Positions 28,229-35,391 of a stretch of 64,000 nucleotides of DNA are shown in pieces. The position numbers and the translations under genes were made by a program. The notes beneath the pieces were generated by a model. It had not been told where the DNA came from. It worked only from the letters and a program-made list of their open reading frames with translations, and ran no database searches. The stretch comes from Rhodoferax sp. (lineage in GTDB: Bacteria; Pseudomonadota; Gammaproteobacteria; Burkholderiales; Burkholderiaceae_C): positions 682,001-746,000 of the forward strand of contig NZ_JABBPD010000007.1 of NCBI RefSeq assembly GCF_012927445.1, written 5' to 3'. How positions within the stretch are numbered: position 1 is the stretch's first letter; every line of letters starts with the position of its first letter.

Positions 28229-28528
28229 TCAGTGCACCACGACCGGGTTTTGGGCCAGCTCGGCGTATTGCTCCAGCGTGTCTTCCACCTCTTCCTGGGT
28301 CGGGGTGTTTTGCTGCCAGGCGGAGATGTGTTGTTGAAACAGTTCCGCCCAAGAGCCGTCCAGATACACCTCTTTGTTGGCGCGTTTGTCCACAATCTCG
28401 AAGCCATGGCGCGCCAGCGTCGGCACAATGCGCACCGGCTCGGCACCCGCGCGATCCACCTCGGGCGCCACTGCGTTGGCCAGCATGTGGGTCACCGAGT
28501 AGGTGTCAGAGTCGTAAAGCGTGTGCAT
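28229..28528 (-). CDS. DUF3567 family protein
   Basis: 99 residues, MHTLYDSDTYSVTHM, then HGFEIVDKRANKEVYLDGSWAELF, and ending NPVVVH. This matches the DUF3567 family, largely confined to Burkholderiales. The function is unknown. It is probably co-transcribed with chaN, 54 nt downstream. Confidence 0.82.
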   Translation of the reverse strand: MHTLYDSDTYSVTHMLANAVAPEVDRAGAEPVRIVPTLARHGFEIVDKRANKEVYLDGSWAELFQQHISAWQQNTPTQEEVEDTLEQYAELAQNPVVVH

Positions 28529-28627
28529 GATTGATTATCCCTTAATCGTCCTTTGGCTGCAGGTGGCAGCGCTCCGGGCAATTTCAAGGGCCAGGCCCTC
28601 TGTGCGGCGCACTTTAGGCGCGGGGCG

Positions 28628-29689
28628 CTAGCCCGGCTGCTCGGTGGCCAGCCATTGCTGGTCGACAAAGTCGCCATTGGGCTCGGTGATCCGGATGCGG
28701 GCCGGCAGATAACCCAGTGCTGGTGCCAGCCACAGCTCGACTTTCTGGTCGAACTCCTGTCGCGGGTTGCGCACCAGTTTCAGCGTGAGCTGTTCGCCGC
28801 CCGGCAGCGTGAGTTTCTCTTCCTCCCCGACGGTAAAAAGCCAGGTGTCGGCATCGCGTGGGCCGATGGTCTGAATGGCCAGGGTGGTGGCGGGCGGGAA
28901 ATGTCCCGGGTCGCCGGCAATCATGGCGGCCAGCTGCACCAGCACACTCAAGCGATCCTGCGCCCCGGCCAGCAGGGGCACATCCGGCGTGTTGGCGCTG
29001 AAGGTGACTTTGCCCTGCTCACGGTTAAAGTGGGCGGCGACTTCGCTGCGGAACTTGTCGGAAAAGCGGATCGGGGCCAGACCCGCCGGGGTGATCTGGC
29101 CGCGACTGTTTTGCACGCGGGCTTGTCCGAAAGCGCTGATCTCCAGCCGGGCGTCGTAACTTTCTCCATCCTGTCGCCACAGCAGTTCGGCCTTGGCGCT
29201 GAAAGGGAACTTGTTGGTCCGCACCTCATAGTGGAAGCGCACCGAGCCGGGCACCGTGAACGTGCTGACTGTGTAAAGCTGATCGCGTGGCGGGCGCGGT
29301 ACGGCGGGCAGTTGATCGGCATCAGACGGCGGTGGGTCTTGGGGGGTGGCGTCATCGGGACGCGTTGGTGGGGCTTGCTCCTCCACGGCGACGGGCGCTT
29401 GGGGTGCCATCTCGCGATCGCTCAGGGGCGGGGCTGCCGATACCTGTTTTTTCGTTCTGGCCGGCGCCGCCGCTTTGCGCTTGGGCGAAGCCAATGGTTT
29501 AGCGGCTGGTTCCAGGGCGGCCAACGGAGTCGGCGTAATAACGCGCGTATTGAAGGCGCGAAGCGGTTCGGGTTGGCTCAGTCCCAGGCTCATGCCGGGG
29601 GCCTGCAACAACGCGAGGTGCGTCAGCAGCACGGCGGCCGTCAAGGCGAGCAACACCTTGAGCTGATGGCGGGGGCTGATTTTTTTCAT
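28628..29689 (-). CDS. DUF3108 domain protein with Pro/Ala-rich linker
   Basis: 353 residues. A signal anchor (residues about 10-30) is followed by a Pro/Ala/Lys-rich segment (about 45-130) and a C-terminal DUF3108 domain with PGSVRFHYEV, AKAELLWRQDGESYDARLEISAFG and GYLPARIRITEPNGDFVDQ. The layout suggests a periplasmic or envelope-spanning protein. It is often found near purine genes such as purN in related genomes; here purU lies about 1.4 kb away. Confidence 0.85.
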   Translation of the reverse strand: MKKISPRHQLKVLLALTAAVLLTHLALLQAPGMSLGLSQPEPLRAFNTRVITPTPLAALEPAAKPLASPKRKAAAPARTKKQVSAAPPLSDREMAPQAPVAVEEQAPPTRPDDATPQDPPPSDADQLPAVPRPPRDQLYTVSTFTVPGSVRFHYEVRTNKFPFSAKAELLWRQDGESYDARLEISAFGQARVQNSRGQITPAGLAPIRFSDKFRSEVAAHFNREQGKVTFSANTPDVPLLAGAQDRLSVLVQLAAMIAGDPGHFPPATTLAIQTIGPRDADTWLFTVGEEEKLTLPGGEQLTLKLVRNPRQEFDQKVELWLAPALGYLPARIRITEPNGDFVDQQWLATEQPG

Positions 29690-29772
29690 GCTGACTAGAA
29701 TTTCGAACGTTCTGATGAGTTAAATTGATTCAGCCATCCGTAATACCAACCTGCGATTTCCCCGCATCCCCT

Positions 29773-30807
29773 ATGAAACTTGCTACCTATAAAGACGGCT
29801 CGCGTGACGGCCAACTGGTCGTTGTCTCACGCGACCTGACGACCGCCCATTATGCGACCGGCATTGCGAACAAGTTGCAGCAGGTGCTGGACGACTGGAA
29901 CTTCATCTCGCCCCAGTTGCAGGACCTGTACGACGCGTTGAACCGCTCCAGTGGCGGCCCTTCCAGCGCGAGCAAAGCACGGCACGCCTTCCCGTTTGAC
30001 CCCCGGCAATGCATGGCGCCTTTGCCGCGCGCCTACCAATGGGCCGATGGTTCGGCGTTTGTTCAGCACGAGGAGTTGCTGCGCAAAGCCGGCGATGCGC
30101 CCGTGCCGGCCAGTTTTTATAAAGAACCGCTCATCTACCAGGGTGCGAGCGATGATTTCTCAGGTCCGTGCGACGAGGTGGTGTGTGCCAGCGAAGCTTT
30201 TGGTATCGACTTCGAAGCCGAGCTGGCGGTTATCACCGGTGACGTGCGCCTCAGCGCCACCCCGGAGCAGGCGCTGGACGGTATTCGGCTGGTGATGCTG
30301 GCCAACGACGTCAGTCTGCGCCACCTGATGAGCGCTGAACAGGCCAAGGGGTTCGGATTTGTGCAGAGCAAACCGGCCACGGCCTTCAGCCCGGTGGCGG
30401 TGACGCTGGATGAGTTGGGTGACGCCTGGAGCAAGGGTCGTGTGCACCTCACGCTGCAAAGCACCTGGAATGGCCGCAAGGTCGGCATGTGCGAAGCCGG
30501 CCCGGAGATGACTTTTCACTTTGGTCAGCTGATTGCCCACCTGTGCAAGACCCGCCATGTGCGCGCCGGCGCCATCGTCGGCTCGGGCGCGGTCAGCAAC
30601 AAGGATCGCAGCCATGGCTACAGCTGTATTGCAGAAAAACGCGCGGTCGAGACGATGCAGGATGGCAAGCCGCTGACCGACTTCATGAAATACGGCGACA
30701 CCATCCGGATTGAAATGAAAGGCCGTGACGGCCAGAGCTTATTCGGCGCCATCGAGCAGGAAATCGTGCCGCTGGCAGCGCCGGCCACGCAGCGCGGCAC
30801 CGTCTAA
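29773..30807 (+). CDS. Fumarylacetoacetate hydrolase family protein
   Basis: 344 residues from the ATG at 29773 (MKLATYKDGSRDGQLVVV). FAH fold with the metal-binding acidic pattern FEAELAVITGD and a later SRGYSCIAEKR-type segment (DRSHGYSCIAEKRAVE). Related enzymes hydrolyse 2,4-diketo or fumarylpyruvate-type acids in aromatic degradation. No pathway partners are nearby, so the substrate is open. An upstream frame from 29725 is rejected for lack of similarity. Confidence 0.9.
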   Translation: MKLATYKDGSRDGQLVVVSRDLTTAHYATGIANKLQQVLDDWNFISPQLQDLYDALNRSSGGPSSASKARHAFPFDPRQCMAPLPRAYQWADGSAFVQHEELLRKAGDAPVPASFYKEPLIYQGASDDFSGPCDEVVCASEAFGIDFEAELAVITGDVRLSATPEQALDGIRLVMLANDVSLRHLMSAEQAKGFGFVQSKPATAFSPVAVTLDELGDAWSKGRVHLTLQSTWNGRKVGMCEAGPEMTFHFGQLIAHLCKTRHVRAGAIVGSGAVSNKDRSHGYSCIAEKRAVETMQDGKPLTDFMKYGDTIRIEMKGRDGQSLFGAIEQEIVPLAAPATQRGTV

Positions 30808-30893
30808 GACCCAAACTCCCGCCGCCCGTAACCTGGCGAAAGTCTGCAGGTCGCGCAGCTTAGCATCACGCTTCGGCTGGCCGGCTCGGATCG

Positions 30894-31247
30894 TTACTCG
30901 GTTTTTTCCTGGCAGGCGATGCAGCGGAGGGCTTCCGGCGCCGCATGCAACCGGGCGGCGGGAATTTGGACGCCGCAGTCGATGCATTGGCCATACGTAC
31001 CGGCCTCAATGCGACTGAGCGCCGCTTCCACCAGCCGGAGTTCCGCGCTTTCACGCTCGTCCATCGCAAACTCCAGATCGCGTGCGCTGCTGACTTGGGC
31101 GGTGGAGTCTTCCGGCCGGCCGAAATGCTCGGCCGACGCCTCGGCGCGACCGACCGTGCCACCGCGCAGGGTATTAAGTTGCTCCAGCAAGTTGGCGCGC
31201 TGAGCGAGCAGTTGTTCCTTGAAGGGCGCTGTGATTTTGGTGGTCAT
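30894..31247 (-). CDS. TraR/DksA-family zinc-finger protein
   Basis: 117 residues from the ATG at 31247 (MTTKITAPFKEQLLAQ). Coiled-coil N-terminal half (LLEQLNTLRGG ... DLEFAMDERESAELRLVEAALSRI), then a C4 zinc finger C-I-D-C ... C-I-A-C. These proteins bind the RNA polymerase secondary channel. The coiled-coil tip lacks a clear DxxDxA as in true DksA, so this is a shorter paralogue. It is preceded by an FNR-like class II promoter. Confidence 0.88.
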   Translation of the reverse strand: MTTKITAPFKEQLLAQRANLLEQLNTLRGGTVGRAEASAEHFGRPEDSTAQVSSARDLEFAMDERESAELRLVEAALSRIEAGTYGQCIDCGVQIPAARLHAAPEALRCIACQEKTE

Positions 31248-31277
31248 GATGAAAGTCTCTGTGTATTTGAGTGCTTC

Positions 31278-31319
31278 ATCATGCGCCGGTAAATGGATTC
31301 CGTCTTTGACGAAAGTCAA
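31278..31319 (-). promoter_or_regulatory. FNR/Dnr-type class II promoter upstream of the DksA-like gene
   Basis: TTGAC-GAAA-GTCAA (31306-31319) is a perfect palindrome of the FNR/DNR family. On the minus strand exactly 22 nt separate it from CATGAT (31283-31278). This places the box at -41.5 relative to the predicted start, the textbook class II position. The DksA-like ATG is about 25 nt further on. Confidence 0.65.
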
Positions 31320-31411
31320 GTTTTTGAGGCGACTGACCGCCGCGCTGGACGGCGGCCAAAAGCAGGGCCCCACGTTTGGGTCCTGGCGCGTCCTCGGTCA
31401 TAATCCCGGCC

Positions 31412-31774
31412 ATGCAGATTTTGCGCAACGCCCACCTCATCGCCCGCTTCGTGCTGGTGTGGTTTGCGTTGTCCATCGGGGTCGCGATTGCCTCGCCCCT
31501 CGTCAAGCCGCAAGCCATGGAGCTGATCTGCACCGGCACGGCGGGCGTGATGAAAATGCTGGTCCAGACCGATGACGGGCCCCAGGACGTTGCCAGCTAC
31601 ACGATGGATTGCCCGCTGTGCGCCACCAGCAGTGCGCCGCCCCCGCCCGTGCTGCGCTTGGGCGCCGAACCTGCGCAACCCTTGGCCCATGTGCTGCAAA
31701 GCATTCCCGCCGCCCATATTGCCGCACTCACCGCTGCGCCGTTGCCGGCGCGCGGCCCGCCCGCTTTCTCCTGA
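31412..31774 (+). CDS. DUF2946 family protein, candidate copper-responsive leader peptide 1
   Basis: 120 residues from the ATG at 31412 (MQILRNAHLIARFVLVW), with one hydrophobic N-terminal segment, a CXXC motif (M-D-C-P-L-C), a Pro-rich stretch and the C-terminal end ARGPPAFS. In Bordetella pertussis a DUF2946 protein heads the copper-repressed bfrG operon. It regulates that operon as a nascent chain, through its CXXC and a C-terminal RAPP arrest motif. This copy precedes a PCu(A)C gene by 267 nt. The RGPP variant is an observation; the regulatory role is inferred. Confidence 0.75.
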   Translation: MQILRNAHLIARFVLVWFALSIGVAIASPLVKPQAMELICTGTAGVMKMLVQTDDGPQDVASYTMDCPLCATSSAPPPPVLRLGAEPAQPLAHVLQSIPAAHIAALTAAPLPARGPPAFS

Positions 31775-31831
31775 ACTATTGAATTCATAGTGCCTCACGC
31801 CTGTTCCCTATGGGCTGAAAGCTGATTTGAT
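31775..31831 (+). repeat. Dispersed palindromic element, copy 3
   Basis: Begins directly after the DUF2946 stop: ACTATTGAATTCATAG, then CCCTATGGGCT and GCTGATTTGATT. Aligns base for base with copy 4, which follows the second DUF2946 gene in the same way. Confidence 0.7.
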
Positions 31832-31853
31832 TGATGTTTTTGGAGATTTTCCC

Positions 31854-32024
31854 ATGCGGAAAAATCGTCTTGCTTTGGCGCTGGCCCTGGCCGTTACGGC
31901 TGGCTCTCGGAGTCCCAATCCATGTCGGAACCAACTGTGTGCCAACACTTGTCGCTCGTTGCCAAATTGGCAATCAATCTCGCGGCACACGATGCACGCC
32001 CGTACTCATTTTTTTGTTAGTTGA
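31854..32024 (+). CDS. Possible small exported Cys-containing peptide
   Basis: A 56-residue frame with TGGAG upstream. It starts MRKNRLALALALAVTAGS, a good signal-peptide shape, followed by a short tail with three cysteines (C-R-N-Q-L-C-A-N-T-C). It lies between DUF2946 copy 1 and the PCu(A)C gene. No family recognised. It could be a remnant of a longer exported protein or a metal-binding peptide. Confidence 0.25.
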   Translation: MRKNRLALALALAVTAGSRSPNPCRNQLCANTCRSLPNWQSISRHTMHARTHFFVS

Positions 32025-32041
32025 TTTTTTAGGAGCACTCC

Positions 32042-32548
32042 ATGAAACTGAAAGCACTCGCCTTTGTCGCCGCGCTCGCCTGCGGCACCGTCTACGCCCA
32101 ATCCGTCGAGGTCAAAGACGCCTGGGCCCGTACCAGCGTGCCGGGCCAAAAGGCCACCGGCGCCTTCATGAAGATCACCGCCAAAGACGGTGCCAAACTG
32201 GTGGCCGCTTCCTCCCCTGCCGCTGGCATGGCCGAAGTTCACGAAATGAAAATGGACGGCGACATCATGAAAATGCGCGCCGTGACCGGTGGCCTCGACT
32301 TGCCTGCCGGCAAGACGGTCGAGCTCAAGCCCGGTGGTTTTCACATCATGTTGATGGACCTGAAAGCCGCTTTGCCCAAGGACAGCACCGTGCCGCTGAC
32401 GCTGGTGTTCAAGGATGCCAAAGGCGTGGAGAGCAAAGTGGAACTGAAAGTGCCGGTGGCCGTGGTGGCCCCGGGTGCAAAAACCGCTGACATGCCAGCC
32501 ATGGATCACGGCAAGATGCCGATGAATCACAGCATGCAAAAGCCTTGA
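32042..32548 (+). CDS. Periplasmic copper chaperone PCu(A)C
   Basis: 168 residues with a signal peptide (1-19, VYAQ). The PCu(A)C copper site is present: E-V-H-E-M-K-M, the second methionine group MKM, and FHIMLM with the late His and Met. A His/Met-rich tail (MPAMDHGKMPMNHSM) adds possible copper ligands. It delivers Cu(I) to cytochrome oxidase or acts in copper uptake. GGAGC lies before the ATG. It is flanked by two DUF2946 genes. Confidence 0.95.
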   Translation: MKLKALAFVAALACGTVYAQSVEVKDAWARTSVPGQKATGAFMKITAKDGAKLVAASSPAAGMAEVHEMKMDGDIMKMRAVTGGLDLPAGKTVELKPGGFHIMLMDLKAALPKDSTVPLTLVFKDAKGVESKVELKVPVAVVAPGAKTADMPAMDHGKMPMNHSMQKP

Positions 32549-32601
32549 GCGAACCCGCCTCAATTTTGCCCCTTGCGTTCCCACTGCACTGCCTCTAGTC
32601 G

Positions 32602-33063
32602 ATGCCACTGATGCTGCACTTTGCCCTGCTGCGCCGCCGTCTGGCGGTGTGGCTGGTCGTGCTGGTCGCCTTGTTCGGGGCGCTGGCGCCCACGCTGTCG
32701 CACGCGCTGGCGCTGGCCCGGGGCGGCACCTCGGCATGGACCGAGGTTTGCACCAGCACCGGAACCCGCTGGGTGATGATGGGGTCGACGGCGCCCAATG
32801 CCGCGCCCCAGATCGCTGATGCCCATGCCAGCACCAGCCCTGTTTCGACGACTTCGCCTGACGGGCAGGAAGCCGCCTTCTTCCTCGATCACTGCCCGTT
32901 TTGCCTGCTCTCCACAGACCGTGCGGCACCTCCGCCAAACGCTTTGCTTCACCTCTTCGTCGTGCTCGGCGAGCCCGAGGCGCCCACGCTCCGGCAGGCT
33001 TTTTTCTTCGTTACCCACTTTGCGCTCACGCCACCGCTGCGCGGGCCGCCTGCTTCTCTCTGA
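32602..33063 (+). CDS. DUF2946 family protein, candidate copper-responsive leader peptide 2
   Basis: 153 residues from ATG 32602 (ATG 32611 also possible). A hydrophobic N-terminal helix, the motif D-H-C-P-F-C, and a C-terminal end LRGPPASL. It parallels copy 1 in layout but diverges in sequence. It lies 143 nt upstream of the TonB-dependent receptor gene, the same relation as DUF2946 bp2923 to bfrG in Bordetella. A regulatory nascent-chain role is inferred from that precedent. Confidence 0.8.
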   Translation: MPLMLHFALLRRRLAVWLVVLVALFGALAPTLSHALALARGGTSAWTEVCTSTGTRWVMMGSTAPNAAPQIADAHASTSPVSTTSPDGQEAAFFLDHCPFCLLSTDRAAPPPNALLHLFVVLGEPEAPTLRQAFFFVTHFALTPPLRGPPASL

Positions 33064-33120
33064 GCTATTGAATTAATAGCGCCTTGCGCCCGATCCATAA
33101 GGGCTAGCGGCTTATTTATC
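33064..33120 (+). repeat. Dispersed palindromic element, copy 4
   Basis: GCTATTGAATTAATAGC immediately after the second DUF2946 stop, then GGGCTAGCGGCTTATTTAT. Same orientation and same position relative to the gene as copy 3. Confidence 0.8.
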
Positions 33121-33206
33121 TGTATTTTCTGTGAATGGCGTCCATGCACCAGCGCCCGCTGCCGCATGGCCATTTCAGTCCCGTTTTTGCGCATCAAGAC
33201 CCCTCC

Positions 33207-35384
33207 ATGAAAAATTTTCAAAAAACGCTGCTTGCCACCCTGGCCAGCAGTCTCTTTGCCCCTCTGTCATGGGCGCAATCGCCCGCCGAGAAGGTCCTCC
33301 AGCCGGTGACCATCAGTGCCAGCCGGGACGAGGCCAGTGAGAAATTGCCACTCGATGAAACCAATGTCACCGGTTCGCGGCTCGGCCTGACACCGCGCGA
33401 GACACCGGCTTCGGTGGCCATCGTGAACCGCGACACCATCGAGAAACGCGGCGCGGCGAACACCCAGGAAATCCTCGCCAGCGTGCCCGGCGTCACGGCG
33501 GCGTCACCACCCGGATCGGCGGGTTCGGTGTTTTATCGCGGCTTCGGTTCGTCCAGCCTGACGCAACTCTTCAACGGCATCACGCCGCAATACGACGCCA
33601 TTTCGGCGCGCCCGGTGGACAGCTGGATCTACGAACGCGTGGAAGTGATTGGCGGGCCGTCGACTTATCTGTTCGGCGCCGGGGCCGTGGGCGGCTCGAT
33701 CAACTATGTCACCAAGCTGGCGAATCGGGACGGCAATGCGCTGGAAGCGCGCGCCCGCTACGGCTCGTTTGACACGTCGGACCTGGCGCTGGGGGTGAAT
33801 CGCCGTTGGGGGGCCAACGAGGGCGTGCAAAACTTCGTGCGCCTGGACATCAACAGCAGTCATACCAATGGGTACGTGGACGGTCAGGTGCGCGATGCGC
33901 AGAATGTGGCCGCCTCCTTGCTCACCGATGTGAACGCCCAGTTGTCGCACACGCTGGCGCTGGAGTACCAGCACGAGACGGTGGACCGCCCCTACTGGGG
34001 CACACCGCTGCTCAATCCCACCAGCGGCGAAGGGCGCATTGACCCGCAAACGCGGTTCAAGAACTACAACTCGGCCGACGGCCTCTATGAGCAGACCGTG
34101 CAATGGCAGCGCTCGCTGCTGGCGTACCGGCTCTCGCCGCAAACCACGATCAAGAACACGCTGTACCACTACGACGCGTTGCGCGACTACCGCAATGTGG
34201 AGACCTACAAATTCAACGCGGCCAATACCGCGGTGATTCGCTCCAATGCCTTGCTGCAACGGCATGACCAGCAGCTCACCGGCGACCGCATCGAGTGGTC
34301 GCACAAGGGCACCTTGGCGGGCATGAAGTCCGACTGGTCGGCCGGCGTCGACTACAGCCGCAATACCCAGACCCGTTTTCCGCGTTCTTTGTCGGCCACC
34401 GTCAGCACCGTCAATCCGACGCAGTTCACGACAGAAAACTTCTTCAATGTGCCGGGCATGGTGCCCGGCTTCACCCCGGACCGCACCAACCAGGTCAATA
34501 CGCTGGCGCTGTTTATGGAAAACCGCACCCGGCTGACGGCGCCGCTGTCGCTGGTCACGGGGCTGCGCCACGACAAAATTGAGTTGGAGGGCATCAATCA
34601 CTTGGCCGTGACCGCCACGAACCCGGCGTATTTCAAGAATACTTACGAGCCCACCACCGGTCGGCTGGGTCTGGTGTATGAGCTGACGCCGCATGCCAAC
34701 GTCTATGTGCAGTACAGCACGGCGGCCGATCCGCCGGCCGGAATTTTGACGACCGCCTCTTTTGCGCAAGTCCAAAGTTTTGACTTGACGACCGGTAACC
34801 AGCTGGAGGTCGGCAGCAAATTTGACTACCTCGATGGGCGTGGTTCGGCGACGCTGGCGGCCTACACCATCACGCGCAAGAACCTGGCGATGGCCGATCA
34901 GAACAACCCCGGCAGCACGATTCCTGTGGGGCAGCAATCGGCCAGTGGCGTGGAGATGGCCACGTCGTTGAAAGTCACGTCCAGTTTCCTGGTGCAGGGC
35001 AATCTGGCGTACACCGCCGCCCAATATGACGACTTCATCGAGAGCGTGGGCGGCACGGCAGTGAACCGGGCCGGCAAGGTACCCGGCAATATCCCGGACT
35101 GGGTCGCCAACCTCTGGCTCAACTGGAAACTCAGCCCTGATGTGCAGATGGGGGTTGACATGCGTTATGTGTCGCAACGCTACGGCAATACCGCCAACAC
35201 CATCTGGGACCCCGCCTACACCCTGTTCGGGGCCAGCCTGAGCTACCAGATCAACCGGCACGCCCAGCTCACGGTGCGGGCCAAAAACCTGACGGACCAG
35301 GTGTATGCCGCCTCGGTGGGATCGACCAGCTTTTATCTGGGCGCGCCACGTTCGCTGGACGTGACGTTGCACACCTTGTTTTAA
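33207..35384 (+). CDS. TonB-dependent outer-membrane receptor
   Basis: 725 residues from the ATG at 33207 (MKNFQKTLLATLASSLFAPLSWAQ), a signal peptide. Plug domain (about 45-170) with TPASVAIVNRDTIEKRG and IERVEV-type IYERVEVIGGPSTYLFGAGAVGG. A 22-strand barrel follows, ending in aromatic F as expected. It is annotated in the siderophore-receptor family by resemblance, but the neighbours (DUF2946, PCu(A)C) point to copper or a copper complex as substrate. It is followed 7 nt later by a PepSY gene and then tonB-exbB-exbD. Confidence 0.93.
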   Translation: MKNFQKTLLATLASSLFAPLSWAQSPAEKVLQPVTISASRDEASEKLPLDETNVTGSRLGLTPRETPASVAIVNRDTIEKRGAANTQEILASVPGVTAASPPGSAGSVFYRGFGSSSLTQLFNGITPQYDAISARPVDSWIYERVEVIGGPSTYLFGAGAVGGSINYVTKLANRDGNALEARARYGSFDTSDLALGVNRRWGANEGVQNFVRLDINSSHTNGYVDGQVRDAQNVAASLLTDVNAQLSHTLALEYQHETVDRPYWGTPLLNPTSGEGRIDPQTRFKNYNSADGLYEQTVQWQRSLLAYRLSPQTTIKNTLYHYDALRDYRNVETYKFNAANTAVIRSNALLQRHDQQLTGDRIEWSHKGTLAGMKSDWSAGVDYSRNTQTRFPRSLSATVSTVNPTQFTTENFFNVPGMVPGFTPDRTNQVNTLALFMENRTRLTAPLSLVTGLRHDKIELEGINHLAVTATNPAYFKNTYEPTTGRLGLVYELTPHANVYVQYSTAADPPAGILTTASFAQVQSFDLTTGNQLEVGSKFDYLDGRGSATLAAYTITRKNLAMADQNNPGSTIPVGQQSASGVEMATSLKVTSSFLVQGNLAYTAAQYDDFIESVGGTAVNRAGKVPGNIPDWVANLWLNWKLSPDVQMGVDMRYVSQRYGNTANTIWDPAYTLFGASLSYQINRHAQLTVRAKNLTDQVYAASVGSTSFYLGAPRSLDVTLHTLF

Positions 35385-35391
35385 GCGGCGA

